A stretch of 64,000 nt of DNA from Hyphomicrobiales bacterium (GCA_900473045.1 UCKS01000045.1:1590-65589); one strand, 5' to 3'. Positions 1 through 10,098 are shown, counted from the stretch's first letter. A program made the numbers and translations. Notes: generated from the sequence alone by a model not told the origin.

Positions 1-110
1 CCGGATGAGGGGGCCGAAGGCACCGTGAAGACAAAAACCCGGGGAAACTGAAATTGGAAAAATAGGAAAACACTGCGATGAAAGGCCTCCCCCTGTATGC
101 CGAACCGCCC

Positions 111-175
111 CCTCATCCGCCCTTCGGGCACCTTCTCCCCGCTGGGGAGAAGAGGCAGTTCCACCTCCCCCTCGA
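111..175. repeat. Intergenic palindromic repeat, copy 1
   Basis: A hairpin-rich repeat upstream of dapE. It begins with CCTCATCCGCCC, then a small GCCC/GGGC hairpin, then a perfect 9-bp stem CTTCTCCCC (132-140) with GGGGAGAAG (144-152). The same head and the CACCTTCTCCCC block recur at 58198-58310 downstream of rph. An inverted fragment of the head (CGGATGAGG) is seen at 2-10. Repeats of this kind are common in Rhizobiaceae intergenic DNA. Confidence 0.7.
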
Positions 176-265
176 TGCGAGGCTGCCGCGAATGCCAAGC
201 GTAACCGCGTGACAGCCCCGTATGGATCGGCTAAACCAAGCCCCGCGAAACAACAGGCTTTCTTG

Positions 266-1459
266 ATGACCGCTATCGATCCCGTCGCCAATCTCTCCGC
301 ACTGATCCGCTGCCCGTCCGTGACCCCTGCCGAAGGTGGTGCGCTCACAGCGCTCGAAGCGATGCTGAAGCCGCTCGGCTTCGTTGTCGACCGGGTGACG
401 GCGACCGAGGACGGGACGCCGGATATCGAAAATCTTTATGCCCGCCTTGGCACAGATGGCCCGCACCTGATGTTTGCCGGCCATACGGATGTCGTGCCGG
501 TCGGTGACGAGGCCGCCTGGACGCATGGTCCGTTTTCCGCCGACATCGCCGACGGCGAAATGTATGGCCGCGGCGCCGTCGATATGAAGGGCGGAATTGC
601 CTGTTTTGCCGCCGCCGTTGCCCGCCATGTCGAGAAACATGGCGCGCCGGAGGGCTCGATCTCGTTCCTCATCACCGGCGACGAGGAAGGTCCGGCGATC
701 AACGGCACCACCAAGCTGCTCGAATGGGCAGCAGCCAAGGGCGAGCGCTGGGACGCCTGCCTGGTGGGCGAGCCGACCAATCCGGATCAGCTCGGCGACA
801 TGATCAAGATCGGCCGGCGCGGCTCGCTGTCCGGCACCATCACCGTGCACGGCGTCCAGGGCCATGCCGCCTATCCGCATCTGGCCGACAGCCCGGTGCG
901 TGGCATTCTTTCCCTGACGCAGGCCCTGATGGACCCGCCGTTCGATGGCGGCACCGACAATTTCCAGCCGTCCAATCTCGAAGTGACAACGATCGACGTC
1001 GCCAACACAGCCGTCAACGTCATCCCGTCCAAGGCATCGGCGAGCTTCAACATCCGTTTCAACGACACCTGGGACGCCGACAGCCTGAAGGCGGAGATCA
1101 TCGCCCGGCTGGATCGTGCCGCCGCAGAGAGCCCGCTTCGTCCCGCCCGCCCGCCGGTCCGCTATGATCTCGTCTGGAGCGAGCGCCCGAGCCACGTCTT
1201 CATCACCCGCAACAACGCCCTGATCGCCTCGCTGTCGGGCGCTGTCGAGGCCGTCACCGGCCGCGAGCCGAAACTGTCGACCACCGGCGGCACATCGGAT
1301 GCGCGCTTCATCAAAGATTTCTGCCCGGTGGTCGAGTTCGGCCTTGTCGGCCAGACCATGCACATGGTCGACGAGCGTGTCGCCGTCGCCGATCTCGAGA
1401 CCCTGACGCGGATCTACGAAACCTTCATCAGCCGCTGGTTTGGCCATGCCGCAGATTGA
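266..1459 (+). CDS. dapE: Succinyl-diaminopimelate desuccinylase
   Basis: 397 aa. It hydrolyses N-succinyl-LL-2,6-diaminopimelate to LL-diaminopimelate and succinate in the cytoplasmic lysine/DAP pathway that feeds peptidoglycan. It is an M20 metallopeptidase: AGHTDVVP (His73, Asp75), [10 protein letters not shown] (Asp106, bridging metal ligand) and GDEEG (Glu140/141, catalytic base) are present, and the C-terminal TMHMVDE supplies the last His. The ATG at 266 is preferred because MTAIDPV matches the family N-terminus; an in-frame start at 209 would add 19 residues of no family character. The 3' end overlaps the next gene by 14 bases, so the two are probably co-transcribed. Confidence 0.95.
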   Translation: MTAIDPVANLSALIRCPSVTPAEGGALTALEAMLKPLGFVVDRVTATEDGTPDIENLYARLGTDGPHLMFAGHTDVVPVGDEAAWTHGPFSADIADGEMYGRGAVDMKGGIACFAAAVARHVEKHGAPEGSISFLITGDEEGPAINGTTKLLEWAAAKGERWDACLVGEPTNPDQLGDMIKIGRRGSLSGTITVHGVQGHAAYPHLADSPVRGILSLTQALMDPPFDGGTDNFQPSNLEVTTIDVANTAVNVIPSKASASFNIRFNDTWDADSLKAEIIARLDRAAAESPLRPARPPVRYDLVWSERPSHVFITRNNALIASLSGAVEAVTGREPKLSTTGGTSDARFIKDFCPVVEFGLVGQTMHMVDERVAVADLETLTRIYETFISRWFGHAAD

Positions 1460-2060
1460 AGAAGTCGGAGCCTATCTGAAGGGTGTCTGGCTTCTGGTTC
1501 TGGGCGACAGGAGCGGCTTCGACTGGCTCGACATCACGGCGACCGGCGTCTGGCGCTCCTTCGCCGCATTCCTCTGGTGCCTTCCGGCCATGGCCGTCGG
1601 CTGGGCGGCATGGCGCCTTTTCTATCTGGAACAGATGCCGACAGGAACCGAAACGGGGCTCGGCTTCATTTTAAGGCTGTTTCTCGTCGATGCGACGATG
1701 TGGATCGTGCCTCTGATCCTGGTGGCCGTCCTGGCAAAGCCGCTCGGCTATGCCGACATGCTTGCCACGCTTATCGTCAGCACCAACTGGCTGGCTGTCC
1801 CGACGGTCTATGCGATGGCGGTCCCGCTGGCGATCAGGCTGGTTCTTCCAGGCGGCCAGGGGCTGGCCTACCTGTTGTCCCTGACCCTGCTGCTGGCCAA
1901 TTTCACGGTGATTTTCAGGCTGGTGAAGACCGTGACCAACAACCAGCTGCTGCTCGCCTCGGCGATCTCAGCCCTTTTGATCCTGCCGTCTCTGATGTTG
2001 AGCGAAGCCCTGCCACCCCTGCTCGGTCTGATGCCGATCTATGCCGCGACCCTTCAGTAA
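1446..2060 (+). CDS. Integral membrane protein of unknown function
   Basis: 204 aa, no function recognised. After a short amphipathic start ([17 protein letters not shown]) it has about four to five hydrophobic segments, around residues 37-57, 75-98, 105-135, 135-158 and 170-195, with little else. It is probably an inner-membrane protein. The ATG at 1446 lies inside the end of dapE (14-base overlap), so translational coupling is likely; a TTG at 1440 is the alternative start. The 3' end overlaps the convergent truA by 7 bases. Its position suggests a conserved partner of dapE, but nothing in the sequence ties it to lysine synthesis. Confidence 0.75.
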   Translation: MPQIEEVGAYLKGVWLLVLGDRSGFDWLDITATGVWRSFAAFLWCLPAMAVGWAAWRLFYLEQMPTGTETGLGFILRLFLVDATMWIVPLILVAVLAKPLGYADMLATLIVSTNWLAVPTVYAMAVPLAIRLVLPGGQGLAYLLSLTLLLANFTVIFRLVKTVTNNQLLLASAISALLILPSLMLSEALPPLLGLMPIYAATLQ

Positions 2061-2797
2061 TCGACCTGCATGAAATAAAGCCCGTCGGGCGGCGCAACGG
2101 GACCGCAGGCCTTGCGGTCCTTCGCCTCCAGCGCTGCCCGCACGTCGTCCGGCGTCCAGCGCCCGTCGCCAACCATTTTCAACGTGCCCGCGAACGAGCG
2201 GATCTGATTGTGCAGAAAACTCTGCGCCGTCGCCCGGATTTCGATGACGTCGCCATCCCGCGTCACATCCAGCCGGTCAAGCGTCCGCCACGGGCTGTTG
2301 GCCTGGCAATGGGTGGAGCGGAACGTGGTAAAGTCGTGGTGGCCAACCAGTATCTGGGCGGCCGCGTGCATGGCTTCATGATCAAGCGGCTTCGACACCC
2401 ACCAGGCACGCTTGGCTTCCAGGGCCAAGGGCGATGGCCGCGAAATGATCCGGTAGAGATAATGCCGTCTCAGTGCTGAAAAGCGGGCGTCAAAATCATC
2501 AGAAACCTCGGCCGCCTCGATGATCGACACCTGCTGCCCGGCTTGGCCGAGATAGGCATTCAGCGCATTGCGCAACGTCTCCGGCTTCCAGGCCCGCGAC
2601 AGATCGACATGCGCCACCTGCCCCCAGGCATGCACGCCGGAATCGGTACGCCCCGCCCCCCGGATCAAAGCCGGCTCGCGGGTCAGAGCCAGGATCGCCT
2701 TTTCGACGGCGCCCTGTACCGACGGCCCATTGTCCTGCCGCTGCCAGCCGACGTAATTGGAGCCGTCATACTCGATCAGCATGCGAAATCGCGGCAT
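2054..2797 (-). CDS. truA: tRNA pseudouridine(38-40) synthase TruA
   Basis: 247 aa. It isomerises uridines 38, 39 and 40 of the tRNA anticodon stem-loop to pseudouridine. The family signature GRTDSGVHA is present with the catalytic Asp at residue 52, after the N-terminal strand [16 protein letters not shown]. Its start codon overlaps the fmt stop by one base (TGATG), which indicates translational coupling with fmt. It is the last gene of the def / toxin-antitoxin / fmt / truA unit read leftward. The 3' end meets the convergent membrane-protein gene. Confidence 0.95.
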   Translation of the reverse strand: MPRFRMLIEYDGSNYVGWQRQDNGPSVQGAVEKAILALTREPALIRGAGRTDSGVHAWGQVAHVDLSRAWKPETLRNALNAYLGQAGQQVSIIEAAEVSDDFDARFSALRRHYLYRIISRPSPLALEAKRAWWVSKPLDHEAMHAAAQILVGHHDFTTFRSTHCQANSPWRTLDRLDVTRDGDVIEIRATAQSFLHNQIRSFAGTLKMVGDGRWTPDDVRAALEAKDRKACGPVAPPDGLYFMQVDY

Positions 2798-3732
2798 CAG
2801 GACAGCCTTGTGCCGGCCGGAATCGGCGTGCCGCGCCGGAAATCCTCGGCACCCAGAACCTTGCCGCCAGCCTTCTGCAGCCTGGTCAGCCGCACAGAAC
2901 CATCACCACAAGCGATCGTCAGGTCGTCGAACAGCGCCGTGCCGGTTTCGCCGCCTGCGGTTTCGACCACGGAGGACAGAACCTTGATCCGCTCAGGCTT
3001 GCCGCCGATCTCCAGTTCGAACCAGGCGCCTGGAAAAGGCGACAGCCCGCGAATGTGGTTATGCACTTCGGTGGCGGTCTTGGAAAAGTCGATCCGCGTC
3101 TCGGCCTTGTTGATCTTGGCGGCATAGATGACCCCATCGTTGGATTGCGGCGTCAGCGGCAGGTCACCGCCATCGAGCTTGTCCATGGCCTCTTTCATCA
3201 AACCGGCACCCGCCAGCATCAGCTTGTCATGCAGCTCGCCAGCCGTCATCTCGCTGCCGATGGCGATAACCTTGGTCAGCGCCACGTCGCCGGTGTCGAG
3301 CCCCTTGTCCATCTTCATCACCATCATGCCGGTCTCGTGATCGCCGGCCATGATCGCCCGCTGGATCGGTGCGGCACCCCGCCAGCGTGGCAGGAGCGAG
3401 GCGTGGCCGTTGTAGCAGCCAAGCCTTGTGCCGCTGAGGATTTCCTCCGGCAGCAGCAGGCCATAGGCCACGACGACGGCGACATCGGCGTCGAATTCGC
3501 GGAAGGTCTGGCGGTCGCTCGCATCCTTGAAATTGACGGGCGTCAACACCTCGATGCCGAGCAGTTCGGCCGCCTGATGCACCGGCGATTTCTGCAGGTC
3601 GAGACCACGGCGGCCGCCGGGACGCGGCGGCTGGGTATAGACGGCAACGATCTTGTGACCGGCCTGCGCCAGCGCTGCCAATGTCGGTACCGAAAACTCC
3701 GGCGTTCCCATGAAGATGATGCGAAGCGGCAT
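2797..3732 (-). CDS. fmt: Methionyl-tRNA formyltransferase
   Basis: 311 aa. It formylates Met-tRNA(fMet) with 10-formyl-THF for translation initiation. [18 protein letters not shown] is the typical N-terminus, so the ATG at 3732 is chosen over an upstream in-frame start at 3768, which would run into the toxin gene. The formyl-transfer motif [12 protein letters not shown] has Asn108 and His110 (the Val usually after Asn is Gly here), and LDTGD supplies the catalytic Asp near residue 146. It lies only 22 bases downstream of the PIN toxin gene, so the toxin-antitoxin promoter could contribute to its expression. Confidence 0.95.
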   Translation of the reverse strand: MPLRIIFMGTPEFSVPTLAALAQAGHKIVAVYTQPPRPGGRRGLDLQKSPVHQAAELLGIEVLTPVNFKDASDRQTFREFDADVAVVVAYGLLLPEEILSGTRLGCYNGHASLLPRWRGAAPIQRAIMAGDHETGMMVMKMDKGLDTGDVALTKVIAIGSEMTAGELHDKLMLAGAGLMKEAMDKLDGGDLPLTPQSNDGVIYAAKINKAETRIDFSKTATEVHNHIRGLSPFPGAWFELEIGGKPERIKVLSSVVETAGGETGTALFDDLTIACGDGSVRLTRLQKAGGKVLGAEDFRRGTPIPAGTRLS

Positions 3733-3754
3733 GGCGCGCGGTTCCCCGTTCTGG

Positions 3755-4174
3755 TCAGGCCTCTTCAAACGGGTTTACGAGCTTCAAATCAAGCCCCTCG
3801 AAGTCTTTTGTATTGCGCGTCGCCAGCGTCGCATCATGCGACAGGCAGATCGCGGCAATCATGGCGTCCTTGGTTTCCATCGCTCGTCCCGCCTTCTGGC
3901 GCTGAGCGGCGATAGCCCCGTATCGCCCTGCTGCGGTTTGCGAAAAGCTCAGAATTCGTCCGGAAAACTCGTTCTCAGTTCGCAGGAATGTCTGGCGCAG
4001 GCTCTCCTGCCGCGCTCCGGGCTCCAGCAAGGCGTTGCCTAAATGAATTTCCGCCATCGCAATTGCCGTTAGAAAAACGACCTCGCTGTCATAGCTGTCC
4101 AACCATCGCAGGATGCGTTCGCTGTGCTGCCGTCCCTGAAGCTCGGAAATCACGTTGGTATCGAGAACGATCAT
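3755..4174 (-). CDS. fitB: PIN-domain toxin, FitB/VapC type
   Basis: 139 aa. A PIN-domain Mg2+-dependent endoribonuclease. The four acidic active-site residues are visible: Asp5 ([11 protein letters not shown]), Glu42 (AMAEIHLG), Asp103 (TKDAMIAA) and Asp124 (NTKDF). The ELQ after the first Asp resembles the FitB subfamily. The start overlaps the antitoxin stop by 4 bases (ATGA), the usual arrangement for such pairs. It sits within the def-fmt-truA group. The open frame and intact catalytic set suggest an active toxin; its RNA target cannot be read from the sequence. Confidence 0.9.
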   Translation of the reverse strand: MIVLDTNVISELQGRQHSERILRWLDSYDSEVVFLTAIAMAEIHLGNALLEPGARQESLRQTFLRTENEFSGRILSFSQTAAGRYGAIAAQRQKAGRAMETKDAMIAAICLSHDATLATRNTKDFEGLDLKLVNPFEEA

Positions 4175-4431
4175 GTGAAGTCCGGCGGGGCACGATCGGG
4201 CTGTTTGCGAAACGCATCGATGGCGCGCAGTTCGTCCTCCTCAAATGGCACATCACCCAAAACAGCGCGAAGCCGCTGTCCCGCCGTTTTCCGCCGGTGC
4301 TGGTCTCTCTCCAACGCCGCTCGAATTTGAACAATAGCCTCATCCGAAAGACTGCGGCCATTCCGACGCGCACTTTCCTGAAGCTCGACCTTCAAAGCAT
4401 CGTCTATTCCGCGAAGGAGCAGATCGCCCAT
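4171..4431 (-). CDS. fitA: Ribbon-helix-helix antitoxin, FitA type
   Basis: 86 aa. The N-terminal half (about residues 3-38) fits an Arc/MetJ-like ribbon-helix-helix DNA-binding fold: a basic strand (LLLRGIDDAL), then two helices around ARRNGRSLSDEAIVQIRAAL. The C-terminal half should wrap and inhibit the PIN toxin. The ATG at 4431 is chosen because GGAGG lies 6 bases upstream; a TTG at 4437 is the alternative. A perfect 12-bp inverted repeat lies directly upstream, the expected target for autorepression by the FitAB complex. Confidence 0.88.
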   Translation of the reverse strand: MGDLLLRGIDDALKVELQESARRNGRSLSDEAIVQIRAALERDQHRRKTAGQRLRAVLGDVPFEEDELRAIDAFRKQPDRAPPDFT

Positions 4432-4442
4432 GCGCAACCTCC

Positions 4443-4467
4443 ACTATGATATCACTGATATCATAGT
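4443..4467. promoter_or_regulatory. Palindromic operator of the fitAB pair
   Basis: A perfect inverted repeat with arms ACTATGATATCA (4443-4454) and TGATATCATAGT (4456-4467) around one central C. It lies 11 bases upstream of the fitA start, directly before its ribosome binding site. Ribbon-helix-helix antitoxins bind such palindromes with their toxin and repress their own operon, so this is very probably the autoregulatory operator. Confidence 0.85.
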
Positions 4468-4497
4468 CTCGTAGGTCTGCATTTTTAATGGAAGGCG

Positions 4498-5022
4498 TCA
4501 GATCGCCTTGGTGCCGCGGGTCTTGGCAGCCTTGGTGAACTTGCGGATCACCATTTCGCGCTTGAGCTTGGAAATGTGGTCGATGAACAGCACGCCGTTC
4601 AGGTGATCGATCTCATGCTGCAGGCAGGTCGCCAACAGGCCGTCGGCCTTCGCCGTCAGCTTCTTTCCCTCAAGATCGATATATTCGATCGTGATGGCCG
4701 CCGGCCGCTCGACTTCGGCATAATAGTCCGGAATCGACAGGCAGCCTTCCTCGTAGACGGACGGCTCGTCGGATGTGGTCAGGATCTTCGGATTGATAAA
4801 GACCAACGGCTGCTTTTCTTCGCCGTCCTTCGACACGTCGATCACCAGCATCTGACGCGGGATACCGATCTGGATTGCCGCAAGGCCGATGCCCGGCGCA
4901 TCATACATCGTGTCCAGCATGTCGTCGGCCAGACGGCGGATCTCGGCATCGACTGTTTCCACCGGCTGGGACAGCTGGCGCAACACGGGATCGGGAAGAA
5001 TGATGAGCGGCTTGATGGTCAT
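4498..5022 (-). CDS. def: Peptide deformylase
   Basis: 174 aa. It removes the N-formyl group from nascent proteins. All three family motifs are present: GIGLAAIQ (44-51), [10 protein letters not shown] (metal ligand Cys94) and HEIDH (His136, Glu137, His140). The ATG at 5022 ([15 protein letters not shown]) is the family start; an in-frame extension up to 5115 is unlike other deformylases. It is the first gene of a leftward group in which fmt and truA normally follow directly; here the fitAB pair lies in between. Confidence 0.96.
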   Translation of the reverse strand: MTIKPLIILPDPVLRQLSQPVETVDAEIRRLADDMLDTMYDAPGIGLAAIQIGIPRQMLVIDVSKDGEEKQPLVFINPKILTTSDEPSVYEEGCLSIPDYYAEVERPAAITIEYIDLEGKKLTAKADGLLATCLQHEIDHLNGVLFIDHISKLKREMVIRKFTKAAKTRGTKAI

Positions 5023-5166
5023 CTGGCTCCCATAACCGATCTTTTGCGCCGATGGAATTCTCGTTTTCAAGATTTTTGCAGCAAATGCAGCAGTTTGTAT
5101 CGATCGATTCACCAATGTTCTTGTTTTGATCTAGTCAACACACTCGAATCCCCCTAACTTGCTGCC

Positions 5167-6366
5167 ATGGAACCGACAATTCTCACCCTCGATCAGCCGC
5201 TTTTCATTCTGGGCTCCTATACGGTCACGCTCGGCATGTGTCTGTTCGGTGCTGTCGCCATCCTGCTTCTTGGCGGTATCCCGGCAGTCCTCGGCAGACG
5301 GCGGAACCGGCAATCGGCTATCGATGCCGAGCAGCGCATGACGGCGCTTCTGGCCGCACAGACCGAGATGCAGGGCCGTATCGCTGCGATGACAGACGTG
5401 TTTGGCGCCCGCCAGTCCGAACTCAACCAGTCGATCAGCCAGCGGATCGACGGCATGACGCACCGGCTCGGCACCTCGATTACCGAGCAGACCAAGGCAA
5501 CGCACGAGAACTTGCGGCGGCTGCAGGAGCGGCTGGCTGTCATCGACACGGCGCAGACCAATATCCAGTCGCTGGCCAAGGACATGGCCGGGCTGCAGAG
5601 CATCCTGTCCAACAAACAGACGCGCGGCGCCTTTGGCCAGTCGCGCATGGAAACGATCATTGCCGATAATCTGCCGATGGGCGCCTATGCTTTCCAATCG
5701 ACGCTTTCCAACGGATCGCGGCCGGACTGCACGATCCGCATGCCAAACGGCCAGCCGGTGCTGGTGATCGACGCGAAATTTCCACTCGAAGGCTGGAATG
5801 CCATTCGCAGCGCTGAAAACCCGGAGATGGTCCGTCAGGCGCAGCAGCAATTCAGGCGCGATATGGAAGTGCATATCCGGGATATTTCCGGAAAATACCT
5901 GATCCCGGGAGAGACCCAGGAGACGGCCTTTCTCTTCGTCCCCTCCGAATCGATCTTCGCTGAAATCCACGAACATTTCGAAGGGATCGTCCAGAAGGCG
6001 CACCGGTCGCGCATTGTCATCGTTTCACCATCGCTTTTGATGTTGTCGATCCAGGTCATCCAGGCCATCCTGCGCGATGCGAGGATGCGCGAGCAGGCGC
6101 ATCTGATCCAGGGCGAAGTGATCCGGCTGATGGAGGATCTGACCCGGCTCGATGACCGGGTACGCAAACTGCACGGCCATTTTCTCACCACGCAGAAGGA
6201 CGTCGACGACATTCTGGTGTCGTCGGACAAGCTCAAGCGGCGCGGCACACGCATCGAGGCACTCGACCTCGAAACAGCCAGTGCGGCGGCAGACTCCAAA
6301 CCGGATCAGAAATCCTTCGACACCCGTATCGGGCAATTGAAGCTGCGGGTGGTTGACGAGGACTGA
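5167..6366 (+). CDS. rmuC: DNA recombination protein RmuC
   Basis: 399 aa. RmuC-family proteins limit certain DNA rearrangements (inversions at short inverted repeats) and carry a nuclease-like core. The sequence shows one N-terminal membrane segment (about 15-40), a long coiled coil (about 50-150) and the RmuC domain (about 160-350) with conserved stretches such as PDCTIRMPNGQPVLVIDAKF and the IVSPSLLML segment. It is divergent from def; the shared upstream region is 5023-5166. It is followed 51 bases later by rbsK on the same strand. Confidence 0.92.
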   Translation: MEPTILTLDQPLFILGSYTVTLGMCLFGAVAILLLGGIPAVLGRRRNRQSAIDAEQRMTALLAAQTEMQGRIAAMTDVFGARQSELNQSISQRIDGMTHRLGTSITEQTKATHENLRRLQERLAVIDTAQTNIQSLAKDMAGLQSILSNKQTRGAFGQSRMETIIADNLPMGAYAFQSTLSNGSRPDCTIRMPNGQPVLVIDAKFPLEGWNAIRSAENPEMVRQAQQQFRRDMEVHIRDISGKYLIPGETQETAFLFVPSESIFAEIHEHFEGIVQKAHRSRIVIVSPSLLMLSIQVIQAILRDARMREQAHLIQGEVIRLMEDLTRLDDRVRKLHGHFLTTQKDVDDILVSSDKLKRRGTRIEALDLETASAAADSKPDQKSFDTRIGQLKLRVVDED

Positions 6367-6417
6367 CGCTGTCAGGCACTGTCCCGCAAAAATCGACTGC
6401 CCCGGGAGAGACTTCAG

Positions 6418-7317
6418 ATGATTACAGTCTTCGGCTCCATCAACATGGACCTGATCGCCACCACCGCACGCCTGCCGAAGCCCGGCGAGACCGTGACCGG
6501 CACGGGCTTTTCAACGGCCGCTGGCGGCAAGGGCGCCAATCAGGCCTTGGCAGCGCGGCGGGCCGGAGCCAGCGTTCGCATGGCAGGGGCCGTCGGATCC
6601 GACAGTTTTGCCGATGGCGCACTGGCGCTCCTGAAACAGGCCGGCACCGATCTGTCGTTGACGAAAACTGTCAGCGAACCGACCGGCACCGCGCATATTC
6701 TGGTTGGTGGCGACGGCGAGAACGTCATCGTCGTGGTGGCAAGCGCCAATGGCACGGTCAGTGTTGAAGATGCGCAGTCTTCTGTCGAGACGATGAGTGC
6801 TGGCGATACGCTGATGCTGCAGCTCGAGATCCCGGCTGCCTCGGTGGAGAGGGCGCTCATTGCTGCCAAGAACAAGGACATCACATCGATCATCAACATC
6901 GCCCCCTTGACGGCAGACGCTGCGCGACTTGGCCGGATGGCCGATATCGTCGTGGCCAACGAGACGGAATTCGAGCTGCTCGCCGGACGCGAGGGGCTTT
7001 CGGCGGCTGAACGTGAAGATGCCATGCAGGCTCTGTCGCGGGAAACAGGCCAGACCGTCATCGTGACGCTGGGTGCCGAAGGCGTCGTGGCCGTGCGCAG
7101 CGGCCAGATCCATCGCGCCAAGGGCCTGAAGATCGAGCCGGTCGATACTGTTGGCGCCGGCGACACCTTCTGCGGCTACCTCGCCGCCAGCCTCGATGCC
7201 GGGCTCGATTTCGATGCGGCACTGCGCCGTGCCGCCGTTGCGGGCTCGCTCGCCTGCCTCAAGCCAGGCGCCCAACCGGCCATCCCGCTGGCCACCGAGG
7301 TCGGCGCTAAAATCTGA
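6418..7317 (+). CDS. rbsK: Ribokinase (PfkB family)
   Basis: 299 aa. It phosphorylates D-ribose to ribose 5-phosphate with ATP in the cytoplasm. Features: N-terminal GSINMDL sugar-binding strand, PfkB signature 1 GGKGANQA (36-43) and signature 2 with DTVGAGDTFCG carrying the catalytic base Asp249. No ribose transporter or regulator lies nearby, so it may serve nucleoside salvage; the nucleoside hydrolase at 10532 releases ribose and lies 3 kb away, which fits this role but does not prove it. Confidence 0.9.
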   Translation: MITVFGSINMDLIATTARLPKPGETVTGTGFSTAAGGKGANQALAARRAGASVRMAGAVGSDSFADGALALLKQAGTDLSLTKTVSEPTGTAHILVGGDGENVIVVVASANGTVSVEDAQSSVETMSAGDTLMLQLEIPAASVERALIAAKNKDITSIINIAPLTADAARLGRMADIVVANETEFELLAGREGLSAAEREDAMQALSRETGQTVIVTLGAEGVVAVRSGQIHRAKGLKIEPVDTVGAGDTFCGYLAASLDAGLDFDAALRRAAVAGSLACLKPGAQPAIPLATEVGAKI

Positions 7318-7562
7318 CCGGCGGCACGGTCAAACCGGCCGTTGCGCAATCAGGACAGCCAAAGTCGCCGACGCGGCACTCAGACCGAAATCCTGGCAAA
7401 ACTACGGGATTTCGGTCTCTAACATTGTTCTAATTTTAATAAATCCCACGCTATCAAACACCTGCAAAGGCTTCCTTTCCAAGGATCAAAGGCAGCCTCA
7501 CGATGCCGGTCGGCATCTGGCGCTCCATGAGGGGGCATCTCCCATCCAAAGATCGCGCCATT

Positions 7563-7582
7563 CCGCAGTTTGAAACCTGCGG
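7563..7582 (+). other. Hairpin in the chemoreceptor leader
   Basis: Perfect 6-bp stem CCGCAG (7563-7568) / CTGCGG (7577-7582), 25 bases before the chemoreceptor start. A second short hairpin lies at about 7505-7520 (GATGCC/GGCATC). They may shape the 5' UTR; no T-run follows, so a terminator is unlikely. Confidence 0.35.
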
Positions 7583-7606
7583 ACCTCTCACCATGCGGGG
7601 ATATTC

Positions 7607-9976
7607 ATGTTCAAGTTCCAGGCCAAATCGCTGGCGACAAAACTTATCGCGGTCACGGGCGGCACCATTGCGCTCGTGCTGCTCGCTTCCAACTACGTGC
7701 TGATTTCCCAGACGCAGGACCGGGTCGAAACCCTGGTGCTCGACCAGGCGCGCACCGAGGCGAAATCCATTGCATCCGACATTGCCAGCAACATCGCCGA
7801 ACTGGCGGGAGCTGCCCGCTCGACGGCTGGTATCATCGGGCGCGGCCAGGAAGGCGGCTATCTCGACCGCAAGGCCGTCGTCGATTTGCTGAAGGCCAAT
7901 GTCGAAAAGAATACATTCGCGTTTGGCAGCTGGTTTGCCGAGGAACCGAATGCCTTTGACGGAAAGTCCAAGGACTATGCCGGCCAGAAGGATTTCGGCG
8001 CCAGCAAGGACGGAACGCTGAACCCCTACTGGACCAAGAGCAAGACCGGCATCGCCTTCTCGACCTTTGATTCCGATTACGCGGGCGATTGGTATGCGCT
8101 GGCCGCCAAGAGTCTCAAGGGCGCGATGTCGCCGCCTTATACCGAAAGCACGACGGGCGACAGCAATTCGATGTCCTCGATCGCCTATCCGGTCATGTCC
8201 AATGGCAAGCTGATCGGCGTCAGCGGCATCGACGTGTCGCTGTCCTCGCTTGCCAACAAGGTGAAGGACATCCGCCCCTTCGGCACCGGCCGTGTGACGC
8301 TGCTCTCGCAGACGGGAAAATGGCTGGTCGCTCCGATCCCGGATCTGCTGATGAAGGAATATGACGGTGTCGGCACCGATGTCGTCAAGAACGCGCTCTC
8401 TACAGCACAGCCGGGCATGATCCATGACCTGACCTACGATGGCAACGAAACCTTCGAGCGGGTGGTCTATCCCTTCTCCCTGCCCGACGTGAACACCACC
8501 TGGATCGTCCTCGTCGATGTACCTCAGACTGCCATCAATGCACCGGTCGTCGATCAGACCTACATGATGATCATCGGTGGGCTGATCGTGCTCGGCGCCG
8601 TGCTTCTCGGCCTCTACCTCTCCGTTCGCAGCTTCGTTCAGAAGCCGCTTGCAGGGCTGGTCAGCGATGTCGAGAACCTCAGCAAGGGCGTCTATGCCAA
8701 TGCCGTATCCGGTCAGGACCGCACCGACGAAACCGGTTCCGTCGCCAAGGCACTGGAAGGCTTCCGCCATCGGCTCGCCGATACCAAGCGCCTGGAAGCA
8801 GAGGCGCAGCAGGAGCGCCAGTCTTCCGAACAGCAGCGCAGCCAATCCGAGGCTGAGCGTGCCCAGTCGAACGCCACGCAGCGCGAGATTGTCGCCAAGC
8901 TTGCCAAGGGCCTGTCGCAGCTTTCCTCGGGTGATCTTGCCTATCGCATTAGCGACGATTTCCCCGGTGAATATGCGCAGCTGAAGACCGACTTCAACTC
9001 CGCCATGGACAGCCTCGAAGAGACGATCCAGACGGTCAACAGCTCCGTCGTCAACATCGGCACCGGCACCAGCGAGATCAGCAATGCCGCCAACGACCTG
9101 TCGCACCGCACCGAGCAGCAGGCCGCAAGCCTGGAAGAAACGGCTGCAGCGCTCGATCAGCTGACCTCGCAAGTCAATGCCAGCGCCGACAATGCCAAGG
9201 TTGCGGCAAAGTCCGTCGAGACCGCCAGCAGCGATGCCGAACAGTCCGGCGAAGTCGTGCAAAAGGCGATTGCCGCGATGAAGGGCATCGAGCAGTCGTC
9301 TGGCGAAGTCAGCCGCATCATCGGTGTCATCGATGAAATCGCCTTCCAGACCAACCTGCTTGCGCTCAACGCCGGCGTCGAAGCCGCCCGCGCCGGCGAT
9401 GCCGGCAAGGGTTTTGCCGTTGTTGCGCAGGAAGTCCGCGAACTGGCCCAGCGCTCGGCCAATGCCGCCAAGGAGATCAAGCAGTTGATCAATACCTCGG
9501 CCGGCCAGGTTCGCGATGGTGTCGATCTCGTCGGTCGTGCCGGTGGTGCGTTGCAAAAGATCGCCGACCAAGTGGTCCAAATCAACGGCCTCATCCGTCA
9601 GATTTCCGGCTCGGCCTCCGAACAGGCCGTCGGCCTCAAGGAGATCAACACGGCGGTCAACCAGATGGACCAGGTGACCCAGCAGAACGCCGCGATGGTG
9701 GAAGAGACCACCGCCGCCAGCATGGCGCTGAACGAGGAAGCCCGTGCACTGAGCACGCTGGTCTCCCGCTTCCATGTCGCACGTCAAAACCTGTCTTCGG
9801 CTGATATGCTGCGCAGCACAGCCGACAAGATGCGTACCCCGGCCCGGGCGTCCGCACCGAGCTACAGCGCGCCTGCCAAGCCGGCGCCGGCCCGCTACAG
9901 TGCTCCGGCGCCAAGGGCAGTGCCACAGGTTTCCGGCAATACCGCTCTCGCCCAGGACAATTGGGAAGAGTTCTGA
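7607..9976 (+). CDS. Methyl-accepting chemotaxis protein with dCache sensor and CheR tether
   Basis: 789 aa chemoreceptor. Order: membrane segment 1 (about 12-33), periplasmic double-Cache sensor (about 38-315), membrane segment 2 (about 320-341), a HAMP pair (about 340-395 and 425-480, linked by a Gln/Glu-rich coil) and a methyl-accepting signalling domain (about 485-735) with the conserved hairpin around [19 protein letters not shown] flexible Ala/Pro tail ends in NWEEF, which matches the C-terminal pentapeptide used to tether CheR/CheB. The ligand is not predictable. No che genes lie in the window, so it is an orphan receptor feeding a pathway elsewhere. Confidence 0.93.
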   Translation: MFKFQAKSLATKLIAVTGGTIALVLLASNYVLISQTQDRVETLVLDQARTEAKSIASDIASNIAELAGAARSTAGIIGRGQEGGYLDRKAVVDLLKANVEKNTFAFGSWFAEEPNAFDGKSKDYAGQKDFGASKDGTLNPYWTKSKTGIAFSTFDSDYAGDWYALAAKSLKGAMSPPYTESTTGDSNSMSSIAYPVMSNGKLIGVSGIDVSLSSLANKVKDIRPFGTGRVTLLSQTGKWLVAPIPDLLMKEYDGVGTDVVKNALSTAQPGMIHDLTYDGNETFERVVYPFSLPDVNTTWIVLVDVPQTAINAPVVDQTYMMIIGGLIVLGAVLLGLYLSVRSFVQKPLAGLVSDVENLSKGVYANAVSGQDRTDETGSVAKALEGFRHRLADTKRLEAEAQQERQSSEQQRSQSEAERAQSNATQREIVAKLAKGLSQLSSGDLAYRISDDFPGEYAQLKTDFNSAMDSLEETIQTVNSSVVNIGTGTSEISNAANDLSHRTEQQAASLEETAAALDQLTSQVNASADNAKVAAKSVETASSDAEQSGEVVQKAIAAMKGIEQSSGEVSRIIGVIDEIAFQTNLLALNAGVEAARAGDAGKGFAVVAQEVRELAQRSANAAKEIKQLINTSAGQVRDGVDLVGRAGGALQKIADQVVQINGLIRQISGSASEQAVGLKEINTAVNQMDQVTQQNAAMVEETTAASMALNEEARALSTLVSRFHVARQNLSSADMLRSTADKMRTPARASAPSYSAPAKPAPARYSAPAPRAVPQVSGNTALAQDNWEEF

Positions 9977-10008
9977 GCCAAAGGCATGTGAACCTTCGAG
10001 ACGAATGA

Positions 10009-10033
10009 AAACGGCGCCCCTGTGGCGCCGTTT
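10009..10033. terminator. Intrinsic terminator after the chemoreceptor
   Basis: Perfect 10-bp stem AAACGGCGCC (10009-10018) / GGCGCCGTTT (10024-10033), 33 bases after the chemoreceptor stop. The flanking A and T runs make it plausible in both directions. Confidence 0.8.
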
Positions 10034-10098
10034 GGTTCGGTGGGCCAGTGCCGGAACGACGGTCAGTCACTTCCTCGACCTGTTCGCCAACCTCAAGT

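Noticed and set aside
113..1447. A 444-codon minus-strand frame opposite dapE.
   Set aside because: Antisense shadow; dapE has complete M20 metal-site motifs.
7454..9787. A 777-codon minus-strand frame opposite the chemoreceptor gene.
   Set aside because: The plus strand encodes a full chemoreceptor. The antisense product is low-complexity, rich in Gly/Ala/Arg/Asp/Leu, with no domain.
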